64,000 nt of DNA from assembly GCF_020179605.1 (NCBI RefSeq), contig NZ_JAINZO010000001.1, positions 1,648,799-1,712,798 of the forward strand, written 5' to 3'. This document shows positions 26,236 through 33,911 of the stretch, one piece after another. How positions within the stretch are numbered: the stretch's first letter is position 1; every line of letters begins with the position of its first letter. The stretch comes from Geomonas agri. GTDB taxonomy: Bacteria > Desulfobacterota > Desulfuromonadia > Geobacterales > Geobacteraceae. The notes under the pieces are model-generated. The model worked only from the letters and a program-made list of their open reading frames with translations. It did no database searches and had not been told where the DNA came from. A program made the position numbers and the translations under genes.

Positions 26236-27162
26236 TTACTGGAGCACGAATTCCTTCGTGGTCCGCACGCCGCCGTCGATCACGGTAACCGTGTGTCCCT
26301 TGGCCGGGGCCGGGGCCGGAGCTTTCGGCTCGGTGGCCCGGGGGGCCTTGGGGGCCGCCGCTACCTTCTTGCGCGCAGGACGCTTCTGCACTGCCTTGGC
26401 CGGTGCGGCCACCGCAACCGGCGCCGGCGTGGCCTGCATGGGGGTTCCGGCAAGCACGCGCGCAATGGTGGCGCCCCTGGCGTCGATGGGAGCCGAGTCG
26501 GCGATGTTCCTGAGCAGGAGCTGCAGCGATCCCTTGCTGCCGGCCAAGACCAGCTTCTCCGAATCGTCCGGGGTCAGGTCCAGGGTGACCGTGGGCACGA
26601 TGACCGGCTTTCCCTCCTTCTGCTCGGTGATCTGACCTGTGGCGAGAACCGGCACGTTCTGCAGGATGATCTTGCTGATGTTCTCGTTGGGGGAGCCCGG
26701 GATGGCGGTGGTCAAGACGATGTCGACGCGGTCGCTGGGGGTGATGAAGCCGGCCACGCCGGCCACCTCGTTGACGGCAACGGTCGTCGCGCGGTGCCCG
26801 GGGGGGACGATGTAGGTCATGAAGCCGGTGCCCGCCGCGCCCACCTTGGGTTTAAGCTTCGACTCGGTGACCGCGTCGCCGCTGGAGATGGGGCGAATCG
26901 CCACCCTGCCCACCAGCGACTTGAGGTCGGCGGTACTGCCGGCAGGGATGCTGTCCTTGGGCCAGGAGGTGACTTTCAACTGGGCTTCGCTGATGGCACT
27001 GCCGATGGTAATGTCAGCCGCGGCGACGACAAGCGGCTGGGGCTGGACCGCCTTGGTCTTATCCATTTCCTTTTGCAGGTAGTGGAACGTGAGCCATGCC
27101 GCAATGCCCGCAAAAACCAGAGCAAGAATCGCAACGACGATTACTGCCTTGGGTCGTGTCAT
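26236..27162 (-). CDS. cpaB: Flp pilus assembly protein CpaB/RcpC
   Basis: A 308-aa protein. An N-terminal membrane anchor (AVIVVAILALVFAGIAAWL) is followed by a SAF domain (PLVVAAADITIGSAISEAQL ... GRVAIRPISSGDAVTESKL) and the RcpC core (PPGHRATTVAVNEVAGVAGFITPSDRVDIVLT). The C-terminus is an Ala/Pro/Lys-rich tail (about 235-290) that may bind peptidoglycan or the secretin. CpaB is a periplasmic component coupled to CpaC. It lies 23 bp after tadE. Confidence 0.93.
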   Translation of the reverse strand: MTRPKAVIVVAILALVFAGIAAWLTFHYLQKEMDKTKAVQPQPLVVAAADITIGSAISEAQLKVTSWPKDSIPAGSTADLKSLVGRVAIRPISSGDAVTESKLKPKVGAAGTGFMTYIVPPGHRATTVAVNEVAGVAGFITPSDRVDIVLTTAIPGSPNENISKIILQNVPVLATGQITEQKEGKPVIVPTVTLDLTPDDSEKLVLAGSKGSLQLLLRNIADSAPIDARGATIARVLAGTPMQATPAPVAVAAPAKAVQKRPARKKVAAAPKAPRATEPKAPAPAPAKGHTVTVIDGGVRTTKEFVLQ

Positions 27163-27185
27163 AGCACCTCCTGGAGATAATCAGA

Positions 27186-27662
27186 TTACTCATAACGCAT
27201 CGAAGCTTCGCCGGTGATGGTGTTGGTGATCGGTATCAAGATGGGGAGGATCGCCTCGAACTTGTCCCAGGTAAGGCGGACGTCAACACTGTCGCCGGGA
27301 CTAAGGCCGGAGGGAGCTTCCAACTCGGTGATGGTGATGTCGACGGTGACATCGGTCTTGACGATGCCGTTGTAAATACTGTTGCAGATCGTCTTGTACA
27401 CGGGGCCGTTCTGCCCGTTGAACTCGCTGTCGGTGCACAAGAGCTTCTTGGACGAATTGCTGGTGGACATGCCGTTTGGGTGCGTGGTGGCGTCGTACTT
27501 CGGCGTCACGACGGCCGTGCGCGCGCCGGCCCGCGCTGCATTGTTCAGTGTGTTCTTGAGAAACATGGCCCGGCCGAACTCAAAGAGTCCCATGATCAAG
27601 ATGATCACCAAGGGAAGTATTATCGCCGCTTCGACGAGAGCCTGTCCTTTTTGATCTTTCAT
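27186..27662 (-). CDS. tadE: TadE-family pseudopilin
   Basis: A 158-aa minor pilin. The prepilin motif KGQALVEAAIILPLVIILIM has Gly and Glu at the class IVb positions, followed by the TadE signature FGRAMFLKNTLNNAARAGAR. One N-terminal helix leads into a beta-rich periplasmic part ending GEASMRYE. TadE must be cut by a TadV-type peptidase, which is not in this window. It is the first gene after the terminator that separates it from the pilins. Confidence 0.92.
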   Translation of the reverse strand: MKDQKGQALVEAAIILPLVIILIMGLFEFGRAMFLKNTLNNAARAGARTAVVTPKYDATTHPNGMSTSNSSKKLLCTDSEFNGQNGPVYKTICNSIYNGIVKTDVTVDITITELEAPSGLSPGDSVDVRLTWDKFEAILPILIPITNTITGEASMRYE

Positions 27663-27751
27663 TGTGTTTTCCTAATCACATACTGTCACAACCTCAACAC
27701 TATTGGTATCCTTTTATACAAAAAAGATAATATGTCAAGTGCAGACATTAT

Positions 27752-27811
27752 AAAAAAGGGAGAATCTGCGCTTCTGATAGAACACGTCATGTCAGAAACT
27801 CAGAGTCTCCC
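27752..27811 (-). terminator. Intrinsic terminator between the Flp pilins and tadE
   Basis: Read leftward, GGGAGACTCTG pairs with CAGATTCTCCC (one mismatch), an inner TTCTGA/TCAGAA pair extends the stem, and a run of six T follows at 27757-27752. It lies 50 bp beyond the second pilin stop and 90 bp before tadE. Partial read-through would give much more pilin than assembly mRNA. Confidence 0.75.
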
Positions 27812-27861
27812 GTAGGCTGCCGAGCCAACCTGATGCAGCTTTTCAACAGGGGCAGCCACTA

Positions 27862-28056
27862 CTAGTTGAGGGCGCTGTTCACCTTGCTGAAAACGGTGTT
27901 CGCCTTGCCGCCGATACCGGTGACCATTGCGATGACGACGATGGCAATGAGTACGAGAATGAGAGCGTACTCAACAAGCCCCTGACCCTTCTCGTTCTTC
28001 AGGGTGCTCATACTGGTCAGAAACTTCACGTACAGCGACATCAAAAATTCGGTCAT
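27862..28056 (-). CDS. flp: Flp-family type IVb pilin (second copy)
   Basis: A 64-aa prepilin. The leader of about 24 residues ends in EKG, then QGLVEYALILVLIAIVVIAM. The G-X4-EY cleavage motif and hydrophobic helix are the Flp signature, and the mature peptide of about 40 aa ends FSKVNSALN. AAAGGAGACG precedes the ATG. It shares the core QGLVEYALILVLIAIVV with the other pilin 72 bp upstream, so the pair arose by duplication. A terminator follows. Confidence 0.94.
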   Translation of the reverse strand: MTEFLMSLYVKFLTSMSTLKNEKGQGLVEYALILVLIAIVVIAMVTGIGGKANTVFSKVNSALN

Positions 28057-28128
28057 GACACGTCTCCTTTTGTGTTATTAGTCGGCGCTTTGCACACGCC
28101 ATAGCGATGCTGCCGTCAACTGCAACCG

Positions 28129-28323
28129 TCACCCCCCGGCGTTACTCACGCTGGAGTTGATCGTCTCGTACGTATTGCTCAGTTTTACCCCCAGGCCCGA
28201 GACCATGGCGAAAACCACGATCGCTATCAGCACCAGTATCAGTGCGTACTCTACGAGCCCTTGGCCTTTGTTGTTCGAAAGCATGAGACGAAGACTTCTT
28301 AGAGGGTTCTCACAACAAGACAT
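28129..28323 (-). CDS. flp: Flp-family type IVb pilin (first copy)
   Basis: A 64-aa prepilin. Its leader (MSCCENPLRSLRLMLSNNKG) is followed by QGLVEYALILVLIAIVVFAM, with the G-X4-EY peptidase motif intact. The mature tail is YETINSSVSNAGG. The leader has two adjacent Cys absent from the second copy. AAAGGAAG lies upstream of the ATG. It is the first gene after the sigma-54-like promoter at 28491-28506, with a 5' leader of about 155 nt. It is probably the major pilin, but which copy dominates cannot be read from sequence. Confidence 0.93.
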   Translation of the reverse strand: MSCCENPLRSLRLMLSNNKGQGLVEYALILVLIAIVVFAMVSGLGVKLSNTYETINSSVSNAGG

Positions 28324-28490
28324 AAAGGCTTCCTTTGTCCATGCGGGGACTGACAGGAGATCATGCTCAACATGTTATTCAAGCAATTAAAAGATGTCAA
28401 TCCGCGGATAGCCACAAAAGAATTATTTTATTGTAATGCTTTTATAGCAACACTGTGGCAATTGAATATTTTTTAATTCAGAAAATATTC

Positions 28491-28506
28491 AGCACATAGT
28501 GTGCCG
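28491..28506 (-). promoter_or_regulatory. Sigma-54-type (-24/-12) promoter of the flp/tad operon
   Basis: Read leftward: CGGCAC, five bases, GTGCT, against the consensus TGGCAC-N5-TTGCW. The essential GG and GC doublets are present at exact spacing. A start near 28480 would give a 157-nt leader before the first pilin. A sigma-54 activator gene lies directly upstream. Confidence 0.6.
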
Positions 28507-28617
28507 GTATTAGCGGAGTGGAGTGGCCTAGAGGACAACCTCTTGGAATCCTTATACCAATTTCAGGCTAAACCGTGCCGGACCGCGAGGAGGAAATGGC
28601 AGGTGAAGAGGCAACTA

Positions 28618-28657
28618 TGTAAAGAGAGTGTAAAGGAAGTGTAAAGCGCGCTGTAAA
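28618..28657 (-). promoter_or_regulatory. Four phased TTTACA repeats, candidate activator binding sites
   Basis: On the minus strand TTTACA occurs four times, with left edges at 28618, 28629, 28640 and 28652, spaced 11, 11 and 12 bp, so roughly one helical turn apart. They end just past the regulator's stop and lie about 112-165 bp upstream of the sigma-54-like promoter, the usual distance for an enhancer site. Confidence 0.5.
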
Positions 28658-28658
28658 C

Positions 28659-30137
28659 TCACGAGTCGCGCCGGCCGGGGCGGTTCATGGGAATGTCGTG
28701 CTTCCGGATCAGGGCGTACATGCTGGGGCGGCTGATGTGCATCTGGCGCGCCGCCTTGGCGATGACGTAGCCGTTTTGCTCCAGTACGCTGATGACGTGC
28801 TCCTTCTGGGACAAGGGGCGCGCAACGGGGTCAGGCACGGATAGTATTGGCTCATCCTGGCCCAGTTCCATACACTCCGGGTCGATTACCTCCCCGGCCG
28901 CCATCAAAAAGCCCCGGCGCACCTTGTTCTCGAGCTCCCGCACATTGCCCGGCCAGGGGTGGACGCGGATGGCGTCCAAGGCCTCCTCCGAGAAATCAAG
29001 GAAACGGTTTTCGCTGTGGGAGAACTTGTCCAGGAAATAACGGGCCAGGCGGACCTTGTCCTCCCCCCGCTCGCGCAGGGGGGGGAGCTTGATAGTGAAG
29101 GAGTTGAGCCGGTAATAGAGGTCGGTGCGGAACGCCCCCTGCGCTATCGCCCCCTGCAGGTCGCAGTTGGTGGCCGCGACGATCCTCACGTCGATCTTCC
29201 TGGAGGCGGTCGACCCTACCGGCTGAACCAACCGGTCCTCCAGAAAGCGCAGCAGCTTCGCCTGCAGGGCAGCCGGCAGGTCGCCGATCTCGTCCAGGAA
29301 CAGGGTGCCGCCATCGGCGGACTCAAACTTCCCCTTCCTGGCGGTGTAGGCCCCGGTGAAGGCCCCTTTCTCGTAGCCGAACAGTTCCGCCTCAAGCAGG
29401 GTCTCTGGAATGGCGGCGCAGTTGACGGCAACGAAGGGTCCCTCCCGGCGCGTGCTCAGGCTGTGCAGTGACTTGGCGGTCAACTCCTTGCCCGTGCCGC
29501 TCTCCCCCAAAAGGAGCACGCTCATCTCGGTGGGAGCGACCTTCCTGATCATGGAGAAGACGCACAGCATGGCAGGCGAGGTCCCCACGAACTCTTTGTC
29601 GGGGGAGCGGTGCTGGATCTTCAGGAGCTTGGAATCGACGAAGTGAATGATCTTCTGGATGTGTTCAAGGTTGAGCCGGCTCAGGCGGATGTTGAGACGT
29701 TGGGCGAAGGTGTTCTCGATGTGCCGTTCGAGGTAGTTTTTCTTGGAGAAGTCGAGGTAGAGATTGCAGTTGTCGCAGGAGCCTTCCCTGGAGTCGTCGG
29801 GGTGACTGCAGTAGGGGCAGTCGTCGGTATGGGGGAGTTTGTCGCGGATGTGCTCCCAAAGTGCCTGCATGGTGCCCTGGTCGGAGTAGAACAGGCGGAT
29901 CGCCGCGCCCTTCTTCCCCTGCCGCACCAGCTTGGCCAAGAGTTCCACCTCTCCCGTGCCGGGCAGAACCGGCCTGATGGCGAAGAGCTCGCTCAACTGG
30001 GTGGAAAGCCCGTCCACCAGGGCGCCGCTGAGGCTGAGCTCCCGGATGGTCACCCGCTCTTCCAGCCGGTCCTCCCTGGAGAGGTAGCACACCCTGGACT
30101 CCAGATCGGTTCTAACCCTGACGTCAAGCCTGCCCAT
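28659..30137 (-). CDS. Sigma-54 enhancer-binding protein with PilZ and zinc-ribbon-like N-terminus
   Basis: A 492-aa activator. Residues about 1-95 look like a PilZ domain: R3xxxR7 and ELSLSG (33-38) match the c-di-GMP motifs RxxxR and (D/N)xSxxG, with Glu for Asp. Next come C107xxC110 and C121xxC124, a zinc-ribbon-like element. The AAA+ core has GESGTGKE (211-218) and GAFTGA (258-263), and a Fis-type HTH ends the protein ([20 protein letters not shown]). There is no receiver domain. It sits upstream of the pilins on the same strand, with a sigma-54-like promoter between, so it probably activates the tad operon. c-di-GMP sensing is inferred. Confidence 0.88.
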   Translation of the reverse strand: MGRLDVRVRTDLESRVCYLSREDRLEERVTIRELSLSGALVDGLSTQLSELFAIRPVLPGTGEVELLAKLVRQGKKGAAIRLFYSDQGTMQALWEHIRDKLPHTDDCPYCSHPDDSREGSCDNCNLYLDFSKKNYLERHIENTFAQRLNIRLSRLNLEHIQKIIHFVDSKLLKIQHRSPDKEFVGTSPAMLCVFSMIRKVAPTEMSVLLLGESGTGKELTAKSLHSLSTRREGPFVAVNCAAIPETLLEAELFGYEKGAFTGAYTARKGKFESADGGTLFLDEIGDLPAALQAKLLRFLEDRLVQPVGSTASRKIDVRIVAATNCDLQGAIAQGAFRTDLYYRLNSFTIKLPPLRERGEDKVRLARYFLDKFSHSENRFLDFSEEALDAIRVHPWPGNVRELENKVRRGFLMAAGEVIDPECMELGQDEPILSVPDPVARPLSQKEHVISVLEQNGYVIAKAARQMHISRPSMYALIRKHDIPMNRPGRRDS

Positions 30138-30332
30138 TGCCCATGCGTCTCCTAGCGATTACCAGCCGCTTCGCTGGACTGTTTAGTTAAAGTGTGTCAA
30201 TATTCTCCAGACCGTGGAACTGTCAAGTGGGGGCCTTTTTCTGGCACAGCCGTGACACGGGTTCTTTACATACTTTATTATTGAGGTAAATCTTACCACG
30301 AAGCCGCGCATATGACAGTCATGGGGGGAACA

Positions 30333-31742
30333 ATGTTCATTCTCGGTGAGAAGCTGGTTAAGGAACACATCATTACCCAGGCACAACTTGACGAGGCCCT
30401 GGATCGGCAGCGCCGGCTGGGCGGGCGGCTCGGGCACAACCTGGTCGCCTTGGGGCACGTCACCGAGCAGGATATTAAGAAGCAGTACCAACGGAATCCC
30501 CCACCGCCCAAATGCGTGGAAGACACCGGGCTCGACCTCTCCTTCATTACCGACCTGGTCCTCAAGCACATCGTCTTCATGGGGGAGTTCCGCATGGGGG
30601 ATGTGGTGGACCGGATCAAGCTCCCCATGACCATCGTCAACCGAGCGCTGGAGGTGTTAAAAAGGGAAAAGTTCGTCGAGATCAAGGGCGCCACGAGCTA
30701 CGCGTCGGCCACCTACACCTTCAAGGTCACGGAGTCGGGACAGAAACGGAGCCTGGAACTGATGGACCTGTGCAGGTATGCGGGGCCGGCGCCGGTGACG
30801 CTGGACGAGTACCAGACCATGGTTGAGCTGCAGACGGTGAAGTGTGTCACCATCAGCGAGGAGACCCTGCGGGACGCCTTTTCCCACCTGGTATGCCGGG
30901 AGGACCTGTTCCGGCGCCTGGGGCCGGCCATCACCTCGGGCAAGACCGTGTTCATCTACGGACCTCCCGGCAACGGCAAGACCGCGATCGCCGAGGCGGT
31001 AGGACGCGTCCCCACGGACTTCGTCTACGTCCCCTACGCCATCGACGTCGGCGGCCAGATCATCAGCGTGTTCGACCCGGTGAACCACATCCCGGTACCG
31101 TCGGCCCTGCTGCCCGAGAACGTGGACCAGCGCTGGGTGCTGGTGCGCAGGCCGGTGGTCATGGTGGGGGGCGAGCTGACCATGAGGATGCTCGACCTTG
31201 ACTTCAATCGCATCTCCAAGTACTACGAGGCCTCGCTGCAGTTGAAGGCAAACAACGGCATCTTCATCCTGGACGACTTCGGCCGGCAGCAGATCGAACC
31301 CCGGGACATACTGAACCGCTGGATCGTCCCCCTGGACCGTCACATCGACTTCATGACCCTGCACACCGGCATGAAGTTCGCGGTTCCCTTCGACATGCTG
31401 GTCATCTTCGCCACCAACCTCGACCCGTCCGAGCTTCTGGACGAGGCGTTTTTGCGCAGGATCAGGTACAAGGTGGAGATCGACCGCCCAACGGAAACGG
31501 AGTACCACAAGATCTTCAAGATGGTTTGCGCCGCCAACGAGGTCTCCTACAGCCAGGAGGCATACGACTACCTGATAAGTTACTGCTATAAGCAGTACGG
31601 CGCCATACCGAACGCGTGTCACCCGCGCGATCTCATAGAGCAGATCATTGTCGAATCACGCTACCACAACCAACCGGCGCGACTGACAAAGGAAAGTATT
31701 GAGATGGCATGTTCCAATTATTTTGTTAAAATGGTGACATGA
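30333..31742 (+). CDS. AAA+ ATPase with MshEN-like N-terminal domain
   Basis: A 469-aa protein. Residues 1-52 (ILGEKLVKEHIITQAQLDEA ... LVALGHVTEQDI) resemble the MshEN/GspE N-terminal domain, which in pilus ATPases binds c-di-GMP. A winged-helix-like part follows (about 70-145). The AAA+ core has Walker A GPPGNGKT (210-217), Walker B FILDDFG (311-317), a sensor Asn (VIFATNLDP) and arginines (FLRRIRYKVEI). It is not a PilT-type ATPase, as the Asp and His boxes are missing. The start is the ATG at 30333 with GGGGGG upstream; one at 30312 lacks a site. It is divergent from the tad regulator and possibly a pilus-linked ATPase. Confidence 0.8.
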   Translation: MFILGEKLVKEHIITQAQLDEALDRQRRLGGRLGHNLVALGHVTEQDIKKQYQRNPPPPKCVEDTGLDLSFITDLVLKHIVFMGEFRMGDVVDRIKLPMTIVNRALEVLKREKFVEIKGATSYASATYTFKVTESGQKRSLELMDLCRYAGPAPVTLDEYQTMVELQTVKCVTISEETLRDAFSHLVCREDLFRRLGPAITSGKTVFIYGPPGNGKTAIAEAVGRVPTDFVYVPYAIDVGGQIISVFDPVNHIPVPSALLPENVDQRWVLVRRPVVMVGGELTMRMLDLDFNRISKYYEASLQLKANNGIFILDDFGRQQIEPRDILNRWIVPLDRHIDFMTLHTGMKFAVPFDMLVIFATNLDPSELLDEAFLRRIRYKVEIDRPTETEYHKIFKMVCAANEVSYSQEAYDYLISYCYKQYGAIPNACHPRDLIEQIIVESRYHNQPARLTKESIEMACSNYFVKMVT

Positions 31743-31915
31743 CGCAGGCCGTTTGCACTACTCGACTGCCTGGAGGCGGCACAGCGCTGAAGGTTTGAAA
31801 CATTCCTGGAGGGACTCAGAACACAGCAGTTGGCATCCAATGTCATTCACACCTGTCCGGTTGTCCATGCCATGCGATTTCGTATGAGAGGATGCCATCC
31901 GCGGGGGAGAGGACG

Positions 31916-32113
31916 ATGCTGATACGCGTGGTGTACGATGAGTTCCAGAGCGCAAAGGTGCATGACTATCTGCTCGACTCCCTGATCATGCAGCGCAAGA
32001 TCCTGGGGTTCTTCCGCTCCGACGGCTACGTTCGGGTCGGGCAGGACCGGGTCCGGGGCACGGGCGGCAACTACGTCGGGCACGACCGCAGGCGCGCGCT
32101 GAAGGCGGCCTGA
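31916..32113 (+). CDS. GSU3473-like small protein
   Basis: A 65-aa protein beginning MLIRVVYDEFQSAKVHDYLL, then DSLIMQRKILGFFRSDGYVRVG. The early VVYDE, the middle I/L-rich helix and the FRSDGYVRVG turn match my memory of the small Geobacter GSU3473 family, which has no known function. GGGGAGAGG lies just upstream of the ATG; an in-frame ATG eight codons earlier is less well placed. It starts 173 bp after the ATPase and stands alone. Confidence 0.62.
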   Translation: MLIRVVYDEFQSAKVHDYLLDSLIMQRKILGFFRSDGYVRVGQDRVRGTGGNYVGHDRRRALKAA

Positions 32114-32290
32114 GCGGCTGAGCACCACCGGTGCCTGGCCTCCTGTGCAACCTTTCCATTACGGCACTGCCACAGCGGCAGATGCCAGGGGGGCGTTTTG
32201 TTACTCGGGACGTCCTTTAAGTGCAACTCTTCTCCGAAGACCCTCGTTTTTAGTTTCCACTCTTTCCACTTTTCCTTTTGATCAGCCAAA

Positions 32291-32324
32291 GGCAGATCCC
32301 TCCTGTCCTCCCTTCGCAATGGGA
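32291..32324 (-). repeat. Intergenic palindromic repeat, family A, copy 4 (inverted)
   Basis: On the minus strand: TCCCATTGCGAAGGGAGGAC, then AGGAGGGATCTGCC, matching the other copies. It lies in a 495-bp gene-free stretch (32114-32608) that otherwise holds only the promoter at 32461 and no convincing ORF. Confidence 0.6.
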
Positions 32325-32460
32325 GGAATGCCGGGGCATCTGCGGCGCTTTGTGTTCTCCCCTCGACGTTGCCCATGTCCACCCACGCAACCTTCTCAGG
32401 GAGAACCTCCTCAATCGTGCAGTGCTTGCCCCCCCACAGAGCCTTTTCTTCTCGCTATTG

Positions 32461-32490
32461 TTGACAGCACAACAAACCACGTTAGATTAT
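32461..32490 (+). promoter_or_regulatory. Sigma-70-like promoter upstream of the 32609 gene
   Basis: A perfect TTGACA, an 18-bp spacer and GATTAT (4/6 match to TATAAT). A start near 32497 would leave a leader of about 110 nt. No regulator site is evident. Confidence 0.5.
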
Positions 32491-32608
32491 AGCTTTCTAA
32501 TTACAATCACAAATCAAGCCTTAAATACAGTGCAGCACGTTTAACCAGTGAGCGCGACACTACCTCTCGGCAGTGAACGTCAAGGAAGATACCTAGGAGA
32601 GGGCGAAA

Positions 32609-33238
32609 ATGAGCATGTTATACCTGTGGCACCCTTCGGTAGGCGCAGACGGAACGGTGGTCGATTTTATACTGACCAGGGGCGACTCCGACCAGGTGGG
32701 AGGGGGATCCGAGAGATTCGTGAGTGCCCTCATGGGCGTCCTGGACATACGCGCGGAACTATTGAAGTGGGGCATAAAGCCGTACCTCTGCAACTACTAC
32801 AGCGAGTACTGGGATGAAGATGGTCGGGAATCCAAGTGGGACTTCGTCTGGCGCGTCACCATCCACTTCCGGGTACAGGTCGCCATTCAGCCGCTCAAGC
32901 TGGGCTACCTGGGAATAGACTATATCGACGACTACTCTCCCGAGGTCGAAAGCTACAAGTTCGAGCCCTTCTCCTGCCTCGCCGTAGGTGTCTTCAACTC
33001 GGAGCACATGGCCAAGGAGATCGCCCGCAGGGTGATCACCGACAAGGAACTTACGGCGGCGCGCAAGGTGGTGCCGGCACCAGACCCGGTGGTTCAAGTG
33101 GTGCGGGTTAACCAAGGGGCATTCCACCTGAGGGCCGCCCTCGGCTCCGGGGATGACAAATTCTTCCTCGGAAGCTACCCGGAGATGGTGCTCTCCTTTC
33201 TGCAGGCATCGGGTGCTGTGATCCATGCCCCGGCATAG
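32609..33238 (+). CDS. Conserved hypothetical protein, unknown function
   Basis: A 209-aa soluble protein without a signal peptide or membrane helix. It is rich in aromatic residues (YLCNYYSEYWDEDGRESKWDFVWR), and a hydrophobic beta region follows (VQVAIQPLKLGYLGIDYIDD). The start is the ATG at 32609 after GGAGAGGG. The last 14 bp overlap the next gene, so the two are translationally coupled and probably work together. I recognise no domain. A structural or accessory role with the injection-system-like gene next door is possible. Confidence 0.65.
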   Translation: MSMLYLWHPSVGADGTVVDFILTRGDSDQVGGGSERFVSALMGVLDIRAELLKWGIKPYLCNYYSEYWDEDGRESKWDFVWRVTIHFRVQVAIQPLKLGYLGIDYIDDYSPEVESYKFEPFSCLAVGVFNSEHMAKEIARRVITDKELTAARKVVPAPDPVVQVVRVNQGAFHLRAALGSGDDKFFLGSYPEMVLSFLQASGAVIHAPA

Positions 33239-33767
33239 CCCCCCTCAACAACAAAGCGACGAGGGGGGCAACCTGGAGTCGGCCCTGGACTGGCTAACCC
33301 AGCTGGTCACGGGCTATCTGCGGGTGCGACTGCAACAGGCCGAGAAGTACCTCCCCCCTCCCCTGGAGTTTTACAGCGAGGACTCGCCCATCGAGATGTT
33401 TATCAAGAGCCAGGATCCCACCCGCGACGAGTTCGCCGTGGTGATGATTGCCCTGGCGCCCCATGTGCACCCTGGGTTCTTCAACAAGATCCTGGGAAGG
33501 CTGATCCCCGAGGGGGGCGAGTTTCAGGAATTCGGCGGCGTAACCGGCGCGGACCATCACTCCATCCAGCCGACGGGCGAAACGGCGCAGTTCATCCTGG
33601 CCGGGTACGACGTCAGGAAGAGGATCGAGGTGCAGCGCTTCTTCAGCAGCGATCACTGGTTTGCGAAGAAGCGGATCCTCTGGCTGGGCCAGGTGCGTCC
33701 CGGTAAACCGGTGATGAGCGGGCGACTCTGTATCGACCCGGAGCTGGTGGAGTGGGTCGGATCATGA
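33225..33767 (+). CDS. Standalone protein resembling the N-domain of contractile-injection-system ATPases
   Basis: A 180-aa protein. The block FFNKILGRLIPEGGEFQEFG, then GVTGADHHSIQPTGETAQFI and LAGYDVRKR, closely resembles the N-terminal domain of AAA+ ATPases of Afp/PVC-type extracellular contractile injection systems as I remember them (FxEFGG, HxxxxPTxETAxFxLAG, DHxF). In those proteins an ATPase domain follows, but here the gene stops right after the domain boundary (SGRLCIDPELVEWVGS). No sheath, tube or baseplate gene is in the window. It overlaps its upstream neighbour by 14 bp and the next ORF by 4 bp. It may be a domain used alone or a remnant. Confidence 0.6.
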   Translation: MPRHSPPQQQSDEGGNLESALDWLTQLVTGYLRVRLQQAEKYLPPPLEFYSEDSPIEMFIKSQDPTRDEFAVVMIALAPHVHPGFFNKILGRLIPEGGEFQEFGGVTGADHHSIQPTGETAQFILAGYDVRKRIEVQRFFSSDHWFAKKRILWLGQVRPGKPVMSGRLCIDPELVEWVGS

Positions 33768-33883
33768 ACGTGACGCATAACTGCGCGCTGGAGGTACTGG
33801 CTGACCAGACGCGACGGCTGGAACCGAAGCGGCTGAAGGCGGCGGTCTTGAGGGAGTATGTGAAGGAGGGGAAGGTTGTGTGA
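33764..33883 (+). CDS. Small 39-aa ORF translationally coupled to the upstream gene
   Basis: Encodes 39 residues starting MNVTHNCALEVLADQTRRLE and ending REYVKEGKVV. Its ATG overlaps the previous stop (ATGA), a classic coupling signal. It is basic and probably helical, with no membrane segment. No ATPase motif is present, so it does not restore the missing domain. It could be a small partner or a remnant of a longer 3' part. Confidence 0.4.
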   Translation: MNVTHNCALEVLADQTRRLEPKRLKAAVLREYVKEGKVV

Positions 33884-33911
33884 GGAGGGCGCTGTGACAA
33901 GGAAGGATGTC

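Noticed and set aside
30241-30260. Sigma-54 promoter TGGCAC-N5-TGACA before the AAA+ gene
   Set aside because: The -24 half is good, but the essential GC of the -12 half is missing.
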